Below are positions 43,829-53,959 of a stretch of DNA of 64,000 nt, in pieces (position 1 is the first letter of the stretch; every line of letters starts with the position of its first letter). The position numbers were made by a program, and so were the translations under genes. The DNA is from Nocardia concava NBRC 100430 (GTDB taxonomy: Bacteria > Actinomycetota > Actinomycetes > Mycobacteriales > Mycobacteriaceae), in the NCBI RefSeq assembly GCF_000308815.1, contig NZ_BAFX01000014.1, positions 1 to 64,000 on the forward strand, read 5' to 3'. The notes under the pieces were generated by a model that saw only the letters and a program-made list of their open reading frames with translations, was not told where the DNA came from and did not search any database.

Positions 43829-44099
43829 GATTCAGATATTGAATCGCGGCCTATGAGGATTTCGTGACAGCGCCAATGAATCGTGCGTGAACGACGGCGC
43901 AACACTCGGTCCGCCGGCGTGTGAGATGGCGGATGCCGATGCAGGCTCGAAGATTGCCCTGCAGTATCTTCCATTTCGATCCCGATTCACCCTAACCGGA
44001 GTGTTTTCGGCGAAGATCGATTTGCTGTAGGTACGCTGTGCGCCGTTCTATGTGCCCCGATTGGTAGAGCTGGACGGAACCCCTCCCGAGGAGGACGTG

Positions 44100-45836
44100 G
44101 TGACAGCAGTTGCTCCAAAGCCCGAACAGAACGTCGAGTGGGCCCGCCCGTTCCCGGCGCGCGGCGGCCTGAAGGGCTCGTTCATCTACAAGGCGATCAC
44201 CACGACCGACCCCAAGATGCTCGGGATGATGTACCTGACCACGGCCATCACCTATTTCCTGATCGGTGGCATCATGGCGCTGCTCATGCGCGCCGAGCTG
44301 GCCCGCCCGGGTATGCAGTTCCTCTCGCCCGAGCAGTTCAACCAACTGTTCACCATGCACGGCACGATCATGCTGCTGTTCTACGCCACGGCGATCGTGT
44401 TCGGCTTCGCGAACGTGATCCTGCCGATCCAGATCGGCGCGCCCGACGTGGCCTTCCCGCGTCTGAACTCTTTCAGCTACTGGCTGTACTTCTTCGGCGC
44501 GCTCATGGCCACCGCCGGCTTCATCACCCCCGGCGGCGCGGCCGACTTCGGCTGGACCGCGTACACACCCCTGTCGGACATCGTGCACTCGCCGGGCGTG
44601 GGCGGGGACCTGTGGATCCTGGGTCTGGCCGTCTCCGGTCTGGGCACCATCCTCGGTGGCGTCAACATGATCACCACGGTGGTCTGCCTGCGCTGCCCGG
44701 GCATGACGCTGTTCCGCATGCCGGTCTTCGTCTGGACCATCTTCGTGACGAGTTTCCTCATCCTGGTGGCCTTCCCGATCCTGACCGCCGCGCTCTTCGC
44801 ACTGGCCTACGACCGGCACCTGGGCGGCCACATCTACGACCCCGCCAATGGCGGCAGCATCCTGTATCAGCACCTGTTCTGGTACTTCGGGCATCCCGAG
44901 GTGTACATCATCGCGCTGCCGTTCTTCGGCATCATCTCCGAAGTCATCCCGGTGTTCTCCCGCAAGCCGATCTTCGGTTACACCACCCTGGTGTACGCGA
45001 CCTTCGCGATCGCGGCGCTGTCCATCGCGGTGTGGGCGCACCACATGTACGCCACGGGAGCCGTTCTGCTGCCGTACTTCTCGTTCATGACCTTCCTCAT
45101 CGCGGTTCCGACCGGTGTGAAGTTCTTCAACTGGATCGGCACCATGTGGAAGGGGCAGTTGACCTTCGAGACGCCGATGCTCTGGGCGATCGGCTTCATC
45201 GTGACGTTCCTATTCGGTGGTCTGTCCGGCGTCATCCTGGCGAGCCCGCCGCTGGACTTCCACGTCTCCGACACCTACTTCGTGATCGCGCACTTCCACT
45301 ACGTGCTCTTCGGCACCATCGCCTTCGCCACCTTCGCGGGCATCTACTTCTGGTTCCCGAAGATGACCGGCCGCATGCTCGACGAGCGGCTGGGCAAGTG
45401 GCACTTCTGGACCACGTTCATCGGCTTCCACACCACGTTCCTGGTACAGCACTGGCTGGGCGCGATGGGCATGCCGCGTCGCTATGCCGACTACCTGGAC
45501 TCCGACGGATTCACCACGCTGAACACCGTTTCCACCATCGGGTCGTTCATCCTGGGCGCGTCGATGCTGCCGTTCGTGTGGAACGTCTTCAAGTCCTTCC
45601 GCTACGGCGAGGTCGTGACCGTGGACGATCCGTGGGGCTACGGCAACTCGCTGGAGTGGGCCACCTCGTGCCCGCCGCCGCGGCACAACTTCTACGAGCT
45701 GCCGCGGATTCGTTCGGAGCGTCCGGCGTTCGAGCTGCACTACCCGCACATGGTCGAGCGCATGCGCGCCGAGGCGCATGTGGGGTGGGGTTCGAAGCAT
45801 CACGCGGTCGAGGAGCGCGAGAAGGTCTCCAACTAG
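44100..45836 (+). CDS. ctaD: Cytochrome c oxidase subunit I (CtaD)
   Basis: This is a 578-residue subunit with twelve membrane helices. Key motifs: the haem a ligand region [15 protein letters not shown]; the Cu-B/Tyr crosslink helix [15 protein letters not shown]; the His pair in [17 protein letters not shown] sequence (here [13 protein letters not shown]); [10 protein letters not shown]; and the double haem ligands in [11 protein letters not shown]. It aligns over its whole length with mycobacterial CtaD. It is the catalytic core of the aa3 branch that reduces oxygen to water. GAGGAGG precedes GTG 44100; GTG 44097 is adjacent. It is monocistronic here: a strong terminator follows. Confidence 0.97.
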   Translation: MTAVAPKPEQNVEWARPFPARGGLKGSFIYKAITTTDPKMLGMMYLTTAITYFLIGGIMALLMRAELARPGMQFLSPEQFNQLFTMHGTIMLLFYATAIVFGFANVILPIQIGAPDVAFPRLNSFSYWLYFFGALMATAGFITPGGAADFGWTAYTPLSDIVHSPGVGGDLWILGLAVSGLGTILGGVNMITTVVCLRCPGMTLFRMPVFVWTIFVTSFLILVAFPILTAALFALAYDRHLGGHIYDPANGGSILYQHLFWYFGHPEVYIIALPFFGIISEVIPVFSRKPIFGYTTLVYATFAIAALSIAVWAHHMYATGAVLLPYFSFMTFLIAVPTGVKFFNWIGTMWKGQLTFETPMLWAIGFIVTFLFGGLSGVILASPPLDFHVSDTYFVIAHFHYVLFGTIAFATFAGIYFWFPKMTGRMLDERLGKWHFWTTFIGFHTTFLVQHWLGAMGMPRRYADYLDSDGFTTLNTVSTIGSFILGASMLPFVWNVFKSFRYGEVVTVDDPWGYGNSLEWATSCPPPRHNFYELPRIRSERPAFELHYPHMVERMRAEAHVGWGSKHHAVEEREKVSN

Positions 45837-45853
45837 CAGGTCCCCGCACGTCG

Positions 45854-45892
45854 AGCGCGGCGGTCGTCTTCGGACGGCCGTCGCGCTTTTTT
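45854..45892 (+). terminator. Strong intrinsic terminator after ctaD
   Basis: A 15-bp GC-rich stem (AGCGCGGCGGTCGTC with GACGGCCGTCGCGCT, one mismatch and one G-U pair) has the stable loop TTCG and is followed by TTTTTT. The T-run lies against the -35 region of the next gene. Confidence 0.92.
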
Positions 45893-45940
45893 AGGTTTGA
45901 CATACGAATCCCCACTGGCCTAAATTTAGGTCGAACCTAA
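45891..45940 (+). promoter_or_regulatory. Promoter with overlapping TTAGGT operators
   Basis: TTGACA (45897-45902) and TAAATT (45921-45926) form a -35/-10 pair 18 bases apart. CCTAAATTTAGG (45919-45930) is a perfect palindrome on the -10, and TTAGGT-CGA-ACCTAA (45926-45940) a second one over the start point. A further TTAGGT sits at 45891-45896. Repression by a MarR-, HxlR- or TetR-like protein encoded elsewhere is likely. Confidence 0.7.
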
Positions 45941-45984
45941 TAAAGCTCGACGGCACCGTCGGGTTCGATCGAAAGGCCTTACCG

Positions 45985-46884
45985 ATGCGCAAGATTCAGT
46001 TCTCCGGTCGCCGTCCCGCCGTCGTCACCGCCGCCGAGCCGGTGCCCGGCCCGGGTCAGCTGCTGGTGCGCACGGAGCTGGCGGGTGTGCACCTCGGCCT
46101 GGTGCGAATGCTGGGGCGCGACAACGGCCCCGACGGCGGTGAGATCGTGGGCACGGTAGTCGCGGCCGGGCCGGAGCTCGCCGAGTGGGTCGGCAGGCGG
46201 GTCGGGGGAGTGGTCTTCGAGGGCGCGTACGCCGAATTCGCCCTGGCCATGCCGCAATTGATGACCGAGATCCCGGCCGGGGTCGAGGCGGCCGACGCGC
46301 TGGCCCTGGTGCGCGGCGGCGTCATCGCACTCGGTCTGCTGAAGACCGCGCGCTTCGCGCCGGGCGAATCGGTACTCGTCACCGGTGCGGCCAGCGGTGT
46401 CGGCCACCTCGCGGTGCAGCTGGCCGAGGCGCTGGGCGCGTCGCGGGTGATCGCGGCGGTCAGCAGCGCCGACAAGGCGGAGTTCCTCCGTGCGTGCGGC
46501 GCGGACGAGGTCCTTACCTACGACCAGGTCTGGACCGAGAAGGTGGATATCGTCCTCGACGGCGTCGGCGCCGACATGGTGCAGCGCGGCGTGGAAACCC
46601 TTGCCCCGCACGGCCGTCTGATCGCCTTCAGCGCCTTCGGCGGCAGCCTCGACGCCAACACTCTGCTCGGCGAGCTCAAGACGGTCACCGGCTTCTCCAT
46701 GGGTTTGCTCAGCCGCACCCGTACCGACCTGCTCGACGCCTGGCGCGCGGAATTGTGGAAGCTGCTGGCCGACGGCCGGATTCGCCCGCGCCACACCCTG
46801 CTGCCGCTGGCGGAGATGGATGCCGCGCTCGAACTCATCGAGACCCGGCGCAATCTGGGGCGCGTCGTGGTCCACACGTCGTGA
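45985..46884 (+). CDS. Zinc-independent MDR oxidoreductase (quinone reductase-like)
   Basis: This is a 299-residue medium-chain dehydrogenase/reductase. The N-terminal catalytic part is shortened (PGPGQLLVRTELAGVHLGLV) and lacks the Cys/His zinc ligands. The cofactor fold has VLVTGAASGVGHLAVQLAEA (the AxxGxxG type) and the region DIVLDGVGADMVQRGVETLA. It should reduce quinones or enones with NADPH. It stands behind a promoter with clear operator palindromes, which suggests induction by a toxic small molecule. The ATG lies 45 bases after the operator with GAAAGG upstream. Confidence 0.85.
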   Translation: MRKIQFSGRRPAVVTAAEPVPGPGQLLVRTELAGVHLGLVRMLGRDNGPDGGEIVGTVVAAGPELAEWVGRRVGGVVFEGAYAEFALAMPQLMTEIPAGVEAADALALVRGGVIALGLLKTARFAPGESVLVTGAASGVGHLAVQLAEALGASRVIAAVSSADKAEFLRACGADEVLTYDQVWTEKVDIVLDGVGADMVQRGVETLAPHGRLIAFSAFGGSLDANTLLGELKTVTGFSMGLLSRTRTDLLDAWRAELWKLLADGRIRPRHTLLPLAEMDAALELIETRRNLGRVVVHTS

Positions 46885-47048
46885 CGCCGTCGGTTTTGAT
46901 CGCATGTCCACATAACGCCTGATCATCGTCCGCTGCGGCACGATTGGAATAGCAGTGGATTGCTGCCCCGGTGCTGTACTGTCCGCAGTCGGAGCGCGAA
47001 ACCGCCGCGCTCGCGCGCAATCCGCAGGTCTCGACTCCGGGAGGGACA

Positions 47049-48590
47049 ATGCTCGCCGATTCTCCGGATGTTTGCGATACCGCCTCGGCAGGCACCGGCC
47101 ACACCGCCGAGTCCGCCCGTTCCGGCGACTCCGTCTTCGAATGGCAACGGCAGCTACGGAAATGGAACGACACCAGCACCGCCGTCGCCCTGACGCTACC
47201 CCAGCTGCTCACCCGCGCCGCGTCCTATGATCCGGACGCCGCGGCCGTGGTGTGCGGGGGGAGCACCCTCACCTATCGCGAGTTGACCGAGCATTCGAAC
47301 GGTCTGGCGCGCAGGTTGATCGGCGCGGGCGTCGGCCCGGAGGACGTGGTGGCCGTGGCGCTGCCGCGCTCGCCGGAGTGGGTGGTGGCGGTGTGCGCGG
47401 TCGCGCAGGCCGGGGCCGCCTTCCTGGCCGTCGACCCGGACGCCCCGCCCGCCCGGATAGCGCCGATCCTGCTGGATTCCGGTGCGGTCGCCGGGATTAC
47501 GAGCGACTATCGCCGCGATCAGCTGCCCGCCCTGGCCGCCGGGGAGTGGCTGCCGGTGCCCGTCGTCGGACCCATCGAGCGGTTCGGGGGCGACGGTGAC
47601 GACCCGCAGGTGCTCGACGCGCGCGCCCGAGAGCTGGTGGCGGAGGGCGCGCAGGCGCCGCTGCGCCGGACCAGCGGTGAGAGCGCGCCCGGTGCGGCGG
47701 GGGTGTGGTCGGCTCCGCTCGCGGCATCGATCACCGATGCGGAACGGGTGCGGCCGCTGCGGCTGACGCATCCGGCCTACGTGGTCTACCCGCACGAGTC
47801 GAGCGGCATCGTGCGGGGCGCCACCGTCACCCACGCCGGGCTCGCGAATCTCGTGGTCACCCAGGCCCAGCGTTGCGACTCCGACCCGGACGCCCGGGTG
47901 CTGGCCGCCGCCGCGCCGGGGCGTGACACCGCGGTGTGGGAACTGTTGCTGGCCTTGGCCTCCGGCGCGACGCTGGTGGTGGCCCCGGCCGGACCGTACG
48001 CGGGCGCGGACCTCTACGAGCTGATGGCCGAGGCCGGCGTCACCCACGCCGTGCTCACCCCGCACATCCTGGCCACCCTGCCGGGCGCGGAGCCGCTGCC
48101 GCAGCTGCGGCTGCTGGCCACCGCGGGCGCGGCCTGCCCGGCCAAGCTGACCGGGATCTGGTCGCACGGGCGGTCGTTCGTGAGCGGTTACGGCTGGGCC
48201 GAGGCGGGCATGTGCGCCACCATGAGCCGCCCGCACGAGCCGGTCGCCCCGCATGCGGCGGTGTCGATCGGCGGCCCGGTGGTCGGCACCCGCTGCTATG
48301 TCCTGGACGAGAAGCTGAACGAGATGCCGCCCGGAGTCGTCGGCGAGATCTATGTCGCCGGACAGGGATTGGCGCGCGGCTACCACCGCCGGTCCGGGGT
48401 CTCCGGCTCCCGATTCGTGGCCGATCCGTTCGGAGCCCCGGGCGAGCGCATGTACCGCACCGGCGAGCTGGGCTGCTGGCGCGGTGACGGCGAACTCGAC
48501 CATCACGGGCGGCTCGGGGCACTGCCCATCGGGCAGCTCGTCGGTTACGGCAGTGCCACCGTCCTGAACACGGTGGCGGCGCAGTCCTGA
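47049..48590 (+). CDS. Stand-alone NRPS-like adenylation domain, motif-poor and truncated
   Basis: This 513-residue protein is homologous to NRPS adenylation domains: [40 protein letters not shown] and [15 protein letters not shown] are normal. The ATP-binding loop, usually a TSGSTGxPKG, reads [20 protein letters not shown], without the Lys. The YRTGD motif has Glu for Asp ([11 protein letters not shown]), the next core GRxDxQVK reads [12 protein letters not shown], and the C-terminal lid with the catalytic Lys is absent. It is probably not a normal activating enzyme. No carrier protein or MbtH gene is near. GGGAGGGA precedes ATG 47049. The 3' end overlaps the M28 gene by 46 bases. Confidence 0.8.
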   Translation: MLADSPDVCDTASAGTGHTAESARSGDSVFEWQRQLRKWNDTSTAVALTLPQLLTRAASYDPDAAAVVCGGSTLTYRELTEHSNGLARRLIGAGVGPEDVVAVALPRSPEWVVAVCAVAQAGAAFLAVDPDAPPARIAPILLDSGAVAGITSDYRRDQLPALAAGEWLPVPVVGPIERFGGDGDDPQVLDARARELVAEGAQAPLRRTSGESAPGAAGVWSAPLAASITDAERVRPLRLTHPAYVVYPHESSGIVRGATVTHAGLANLVVTQAQRCDSDPDARVLAAAAPGRDTAVWELLLALASGATLVVAPAGPYAGADLYELMAEAGVTHAVLTPHILATLPGAEPLPQLRLLATAGAACPAKLTGIWSHGRSFVSGYGWAEAGMCATMSRPHEPVAPHAAVSIGGPVVGTRCYVLDEKLNEMPPGVVGEIYVAGQGLARGYHRRSGVSGSRFVADPFGAPGERMYRTGELGCWRGDGELDHHGRLGALPIGQLVGYGSATVLNTVAAQS

Positions 48591-50805
48591 CGGAAGTCGA
48601 TGTCGCCCGGCGGTTTCGGCAGGGCATCGAGGTGTGAGTCCGGGAGCCAGGAGTAGTCGGCCAGCCGCAGCGTGAGCGGTCCGGCCGGGGCCACCAGCTC
48701 CACCTCGATGCCCTCGGCCGGGATGGCGTAGAAGTGGAATCCGTCGGCGGGCGCCGGCGTGATCTCGCGACCGGCGACGCGCAGCGAGCGGAAGGCGCTG
48801 TCCCACTTCAGGTCGATGCGGGTCGCGGCGCGCGGTGAGGTCAGCCGCAGCCGCACCGTGCGGGCTCCGGCGTCGGTGGTGTCGGCGAGGACCTCGGCGA
48901 CCGGGGCCGGAAGCTGTTGCACCGGTGCCGGTCCGCTCGACACCATCTTTTCCCACAGTCCGTCGTAGCGGGGTCCGGGCGCGGTATGGGTGACGAAGGC
49001 GCGAGTCCAGTCGTCGGGCGCGAGCGTCGAGATCCACCGGGCCTCACCGTGATCCGCGTCCAGCGCGTAGCCGAGCTGGGTGCGGCGCGGATGTTGATCG
49101 TCCACCCGGTCGACGGCCAGCCCGGCCGCGGTCAGGGCGGCGACGATCAGCACGGCGGTGAGCGGCACCGGCCAGCCGCGCCGCTTCGGCCACGACGGGA
49201 CCAGCACCAGCAGGAGCAGTCCACCGAACAGCACCGTCACCGGCGCGACCAGGAACGGTGCGGTGCCGAGCCCGGCTTGAATGCCGGACCAGACGGTGAG
49301 ACCGGTGAAAATGGCTGTGGGAAGCAGGAATACGGTGAGCAGCGGCAGCCGCCACCGGTCGGGAACCAGGAAGGTGAGGGCGACGCCGAGCGCGGCCGCC
49401 GACGCGGGCACGACGATCATCTGGGCCGCGGCGGGCGCGAACGCGGTGAACACCGCGCCGATCAGCGCCGTCCCGGTCAGCAGGCCGACGGGAGCGGCGG
49501 TGGGTCCGAAAACCTTGTGCGCGAAGGCATACCAGGCCAGCAGGACCGTGATCGACAGCGCCAGCACCGCGAGGTGGTAGAACTCGGGCCGGAAGGGATC
49601 GACCGGGGCGCTCGCGAACCGCGGCTGGATCTCGCGCAGCAACAGCAACAGGCCGACGACGGCGGCGCAGGCGAGCGGGACGGTCAGCACCGAGGTAATC
49701 GCCGCCAGGGCAACGCGTTTGATCGACGCCTCACCGGTGCGGCGCACCTGCCGGATCGTCCACGCCACCGCGAGCACCATCATCACGGCCAGTGCGATGA
49801 TCACCCAGACCGGCACGACCACCAGCAGCCCGAAGGGCAGTGGGAAGAACGCGGGATTCGACGAGTCGCCGATATCGCGGAGGTCCTTGCCGCCGAATTC
49901 CCTTGTCTGAGCGAGGGTGTTGTCGCCCAGCTGCTGCAGCGTCGCCAGATTCACGTGCGCCGGATCGTCCAGCCGCGAGTGGTAGTAGGCGCTCTTGCCC
50001 ACGAAGGCCCAGTCGAGGACCCGCAGCCCGCCGGGTTTGAACGAGGTGAAATCGGTATTGCTCGAGGTGGCGTCGCCCGCCACGGACGTGGTCGCCGAAT
50101 CACTGTTCGGATGCGGAACCGACTTCGCGACCGCCTCGATGAGCGCGCCCTCGGGCCGGGTCAGCCGCCACAGCAGCGCCGGGCCGCCCGCCCCGCGGGC
50201 ATCGTGATTGATGACGACACCGTGCTCCCGGTCGTAACCGCCCTCCGCGACAAAGGCTTCCGCGCCGAGCAGGCCGGGTTCCTCACCGTCGGTGAACAAT
50301 ACGACCAGGTCGTTGCGCAGCACGTTGGTGCGGCTCTCGCGCACCGCCCGGACGGCCTCCAGAATGGCGGCGACACCCGCGCCGTCATCGTTCGCGCCGG
50401 GGCCGAGGGGACGGAATCGTAATGGGCGACAAGGTAAACGGTGCCGGTGGAATCGCTGCCCGGGATCCGGCCGACGATGTTGTGGACCAGTCCGATATTG
50501 GGATCGTCCTGGCGCAGGCTGCCGGGGAAGCGCCCGATACCGGTGCGAACCTCGGTCTGCGCTCCCAGCTTCCGCAACTTCTCCACGAGCACGTCACGGA
50601 CCCTCGCGTGTTCGGCGGTCCCGACCGGATGGGCCTGCCGGGCGATCTCGTCGATGGTGCGCAATGCCCGTGGGGCGCTGAACACATCGACCGGCCCGTC
50701 CGCGGCCCGATACCCGTGCGGCTGCTGCGCCCACGCGGTGGCCACCACCACCGCGAGGAGCAGAGCGAATGCCAGAAATCCCTGAACTCCTCGACCCACC
50801 CGCAT
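48545..50805 (-). pseudogene. M28 family membrane metallopeptidase split by one-base frameshift
   Basis: The frame from ATG 50805 gives a membrane anchor (FLAFALLLAVVVATAWA), an M28 N-terminus (ADGPVDVFSAPRALRTIDEI) and the first zinc-ligand motif VYLVAHYDSVP. The family continuation LGPGANDDGAGVAAILEAVR, LFTDGEEPGLLGAEAF, SAYYHSRLDDPAHVN and eight or more membrane segments is in the next frame, ending at 48545. Restoring one base in the G4 run at 50407-50410 (C4 on the coding strand) joins them into 753 residues. It is otherwise intact, so a recent mutation or an assembly error are both possible. The whole product would be an envelope aminopeptidase. Confidence 0.85.
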
Positions 50806-50846
50806 GATCTCGATAGTAGGCAGGAGAGTCCGAGAGCCGGTCTTTC

Positions 50847-51608
50847 TCAGGCCTGCTGGGTCGGCAGGACGATGACCTGACGCAGGTTGACGTGCGCCGG
50901 GCGGCTGGTGGTGTAGGCGATCAGGTCGGCGATGTCGTCGGCGCGCAGCGACTCCATGAACTGGAACATCCCGTCCAGTTGGCCGCTGAGTTCGGCATTG
51001 TCGATGTGGTTGCCCAGTTCGGTATCGGTGAGGCCGGGCTCGATATTGGTGACGCGCACCTTGCGCGCCCCCAACTCCGTGCGCAGCCCCGCCGACAGCT
51101 GGGTGATGGCGGCCTGGGTGGCCCCGTACACCGCGTAGCTGGGGAAGGCCACGTGCGCGCCGATGGAGGAGATGTTCACCAGGTCGGCGGACCGGCCCGC
51201 GTCCCCGGCGGCCAGCAGGTCGGGCAGGAAGGCCCGGATCATGCGCAGCCGCCCGGCCACATTGGTCTCCAGCATGCGGGTCCACTCGTCCTCGCGGCCG
51301 TCGGCGATCGGGTTGGGCAGCATCACGCCCGCCGAGTTCACCACCAGATCGACCGGTCCGAAGGCCGCGCGCACCGCCTCGGCCGCCGCGGTGACGCTGG
51401 CCGAATCGGTGACGTCCACCGCCACCGCCAGCGCGGTCCCGCCCTCGGCCTCGATCTTGGCGGCCAGGGTCTCCAGCCGGTCCGCGCGCCGTGCCAGCAG
51501 CGCCACCCGGGCCCCGTTGCGGGCCAGCAGCAGTGCGGTGGCCTCGCCCATGCCGCTGGCGGCTCCGGCGATGACGGCGGTGCGGCCGGACAGGTTCTCG
51601 TAGCTCAT
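50847..51608 (-). CDS. Classical SDR with Lys-to-Gln change in the active site
   Basis: This is a 253-residue short-chain dehydrogenase fold. Cofactor motif: AVIAGAASGMGEATALLLAR. The Asn of the tetrad is in ETNVAGR (116) and the Ser in VNISSIGAH (148/149). Tyr161 is followed by Gly-Ala-Thr-Gln, so Gln165 replaces the catalytic Lys of YxxxK. This should weaken or abolish normal hydride chemistry. The start ATG 51608 has AAGGAG upstream. It diverges from an XRE/MmyB-like regulator, a pairing frequently seen with SDRs in actinobacteria. Confidence 0.88.
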   Translation of the reverse strand: MSYENLSGRTAVIAGAASGMGEATALLLARNGARVALLARRADRLETLAAKIEAEGGTALAVAVDVTDSASVTAAAEAVRAAFGPVDLVVNSAGVMLPNPIADGREDEWTRMLETNVAGRLRMIRAFLPDLLAAGDAGRSADLVNISSIGAHVAFPSYAVYGATQAAITQLSAGLRTELGARKVRVTNIEPGLTDTELGNHIDNAELSGQLDGMFQFMESLRADDIADLIAYTTSRPAHVNLRQVIVLPTQQA

Positions 51609-51728
51609 TTTCCGTGCTCCTTCGCGTTCTGCGTTGTGCACTCATCCTGCGAGCGCGCAACCAGGCCAGCGAGGGTTCAACCTTTCCTGGGTCTGCCGGT
51701 ACCAGGATGAGTTCGTACGCTGGATCCC

Positions 51729-52571
51729 ATGCAGAACGACCTGGGCGATTTCCTGCGCTCCCGCCGCTCCCGCATTCAGCCCGCCGACGCGGGCCTGCGC
51801 GAATACGGCCGCCGCCGGGTGGCCGGGCTGCGCCGCGAGGAGGTGGCGCAGCTGGCCGGGGTCAGCGTCGACTACTACATCCGGCTGGAACAGGGTCGCG
51901 GCAAACATGTTTCGGACGCCGTGCTCGATTCGGTGGCCCGCGCGCTGCGCCTCAGCGAATCCGAGCGCCTGCACCTGTACGCGCTGGCGCGCCCGGGCGG
52001 CACGGTCGACGCCCGGCCCACCACGGCCTCCGGCGTCTACCAGGACACCGTCGCACCGGGTGTCCGGCTGGTACTCGACGCCCTCGCGGCACCCGCGTTC
52101 GTGCTGGGGCGGCGCATGGATGTGCTGGCCTGGAATACCCTGGGGGACTTGGTATCCGGATTCTCGCGCGTCCCGGACGAAGAGCGTAATCAGGCCCGCT
52201 ACCTGTTCCTCGATCCCGCCGCGCCGGTCTACTACCCCGACTGGGAGCGGGTCGCCGCCGAGACCGTCGCGTTCCTGCGCCGGGATGCGGGCCTGCATCC
52301 CGACGATCCGCGTTTGGCCACACTGGTCGAGGAGCTGTCGGACCGCAGCCCGGACTTCGCGCGCCTGTGGGCAGCGCATCCGATCAAGGAGAAGACTCGC
52401 GGCGCCAAGCTGATCCAGCATCCCGAGGTGGGGCCGCTGGAGCTCGGCTACGAAACCTTCGCGCTGCCGGGCGATCCCGATCAGCTACTGGTCGTCTACA
52501 CCGCGGCGCCGGGCACCCCGGCCGCGGCGGCGCTGGCCCGGCTGGCCGAACGGCACCCCGTCACGGCCTGA
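51729..52571 (+). CDS. XRE family regulator with MmyB-like ligand domain
   Basis: This is a 280-residue regulator. The N-terminal HTH is GLRREEVAQLAGVSVDYYIR followed by LEQGRGKHVSD. Residues about 100-275 form the MmyB-like PAS-type ligand-binding domain (AAPAFVLGRRMDVLAWNTLG; ARYLFLDPAAPVYYPDWERV; FALPGDPDQLLVVYTAAPGT). Such proteins usually control a divergent oxidoreductase, here the SDR, in answer to a fatty acid or other small ligand. No operator could be assigned in the 120-base gap. Confidence 0.92.
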   Translation: MQNDLGDFLRSRRSRIQPADAGLREYGRRRVAGLRREEVAQLAGVSVDYYIRLEQGRGKHVSDAVLDSVARALRLSESERLHLYALARPGGTVDARPTTASGVYQDTVAPGVRLVLDALAAPAFVLGRRMDVLAWNTLGDLVSGFSRVPDEERNQARYLFLDPAAPVYYPDWERVAAETVAFLRRDAGLHPDDPRLATLVEELSDRSPDFARLWAAHPIKEKTRGAKLIQHPEVGPLELGYETFALPGDPDQLLVVYTAAPGTPAAAALARLAERHPVTA

Positions 52572-52595
52572 CGGCGATTGGTCCGTGGCAGCGGA

Positions 52596-53609
52596 TCAGT
52601 TGGTGGAGATGGTCTTCCGATGCACCGGCCCGTGCGGCTCGGCGCAGTGCGGCTCGTGATCGTGGTCGATATCGTCCGGGCACTCGTCGTGATCGGTGAA
52701 GTCGACCTGCAGCACGGCGTGATCGATGTGATGCTTCTCGGCCAGCATGTGGGCAACCGCCGCGCGCACCGACTGACTGTCCGCCCCCGGTGCGACCAGG
52801 ATGTGCGCCGACAGTGAGGGGACGCCGGAGGTGATCTCCCAGATGTGCAGGTCGTGCACCTCGACCACGGAATCCACCGCGGCCATCTCGCGGCCGATCT
52901 CGACCGGGTCCAGATAGCTCGGCGCGGCCTCGAGGAAGATGCGGCCCGACGCGCGGACCAGCCCGACACCGGCCTTGACCATGAGCACCACCACGATCAG
53001 GGTGGCGATGCCGTCGGCGCGGGTGAAGCCGGTGAGCATGATGATCAGACCGGCGACGGCCGTGGCGATGAACGCGAACAGGTCGTTGAGGATGTGCTGG
53101 TAGGCGCCCTCGACATTGAGGCTGGTCCGGTTGGCGCGGCTGATCATCCAGCTGGCCAGCACGTTCACCACGATGCCGACCAGGGCGGTGACCAGCACCA
53201 GGCCGCCGGTGACGTCGGGCGGATCGATGAGCCGGCGGATGGCCTCGTAGGTCAGCCAGGCCGCCAGGCCGAGCAGGGTCAGGCCGTTGGCCTGGGCGGA
53301 TAGGATCTCGGCGCGCTTCCAGCCGTAGGTCATGCGGCCCGCGGCGGGCTTGGCGGCCAGGCGGATCGCCCACAGTGCCAGCACGATCGAGGCCGCGTCG
53401 GTGAGCATGTGCGCGGCGTCGGAGAGCAGGGCCAGCGATTGCGCGAGCAGGCCGACCACGACCTCGCCGAGCAGGAACGCGACGATCACCGCGAGCGCGC
53501 CGGCCAGCCAGCGCTTGTCGCTGTCGGCGGTCGCGCCGTGGGAATGCCCGTCGTGCCCGTGCCCTTTGACGTCACTGCCATGGCCGTGTGAATGCCCGTG
53601 CTCGCTCAT
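52596..53609 (-). CDS. Cation diffusion facilitator (CzcD/ZitB-type metal exporter)
   Basis: This is a 337-residue CDF transporter. A His-rich cytoplasmic start (HGHSHGHGSDVKGHGHDGHS) precedes six membrane segments. Metal-site residues are in SLALLSDAAHMLTDAASIVL (Asp and HxxxD) and EGAYQHILNDLFAFIA (HxxxD). The cytoplasmic C-terminal domain (VEVHDLHIWEITSGVPSLSA) is followed by a second His/Asp-rich end. It should export Zn2+ or Co2+ using protons. ATG 53609 follows GAAGGAGGG. The upstream 60 bases are unusually AT-rich, with repeated TGCATA/GCAATATTTGC elements, and may bind a metal-sensing repressor. Confidence 0.93.
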   Translation of the reverse strand: MSEHGHSHGHGSDVKGHGHDGHSHGATADSDKRWLAGALAVIVAFLLGEVVVGLLAQSLALLSDAAHMLTDAASIVLALWAIRLAAKPAAGRMTYGWKRAEILSAQANGLTLLGLAAWLTYEAIRRLIDPPDVTGGLVLVTALVGIVVNVLASWMISRANRTSLNVEGAYQHILNDLFAFIATAVAGLIIMLTGFTRADGIATLIVVVLMVKAGVGLVRASGRIFLEAAPSYLDPVEIGREMAAVDSVVEVHDLHIWEITSGVPSLSAHILVAPGADSQSVRAAVAHMLAEKHHIDHAVLQVDFTDHDECPDDIDHDHEPHCAEPHGPVHRKTISTN

Positions 53610-53671
53610 AACCCTCCTTCGGTGGTGCCCCGAGATACCATATGCACGAATCGCTATGTATGCAATATTTG

Positions 53672-53848
53672 CTATGAGTAATCGCGGAACGTCATGAGGA
53701 ACCCGGCCGCTGCGATCAGGAAGAGCGCGATGAATCCGAGCGCCCGCAGCCATATCCAGGGCCAGTCCCGGACCCACAGCCCGGTGAGCATGGCCCCGCC
53801 CAGCATCAGCACTCCGTAGAACGGCGTTCGCTGCGGATGGCGACCCAT
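53672..53848 (-). CDS. Small two-helix membrane protein
   Basis: This is a 58-residue protein with two membrane segments (TPFYGVLMLGGAMLTGLWVR and WLRALGFIALFLIAAAGFLM) and a short polar end, TFRDYS. ATG 53848 has CAGGAG close upstream, which favours it over the longer in-frame extension. The function is unknown. It lies upstream of the CDF gene on the same strand but with a 62-base gap containing what looks like a separate promoter. Confidence 0.65.
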   Translation of the reverse strand: MGRHPQRTPFYGVLMLGGAMLTGLWVRDWPWIWLRALGFIALFLIAAAGFLMTFRDYS

Positions 53849-53959
53849 ATCTCCTGCATACGCCTGTTCGCGTGATCGGTCATGCGCGGCACGCCCGCGA
53901 AAGCGCGAGGAGTGGCCGAGCCCGCCCCGTCGCCGCACGTCCGCGCCTAGAATCGGGGC

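Noticed and set aside
47049..50805. A nonribosomal peptide cluster around the adenylation domain
   Set aside because: No condensation, carrier, thioesterase or MbtH-like gene is nearby; neighbours are an oxidoreductase and a peptidase.
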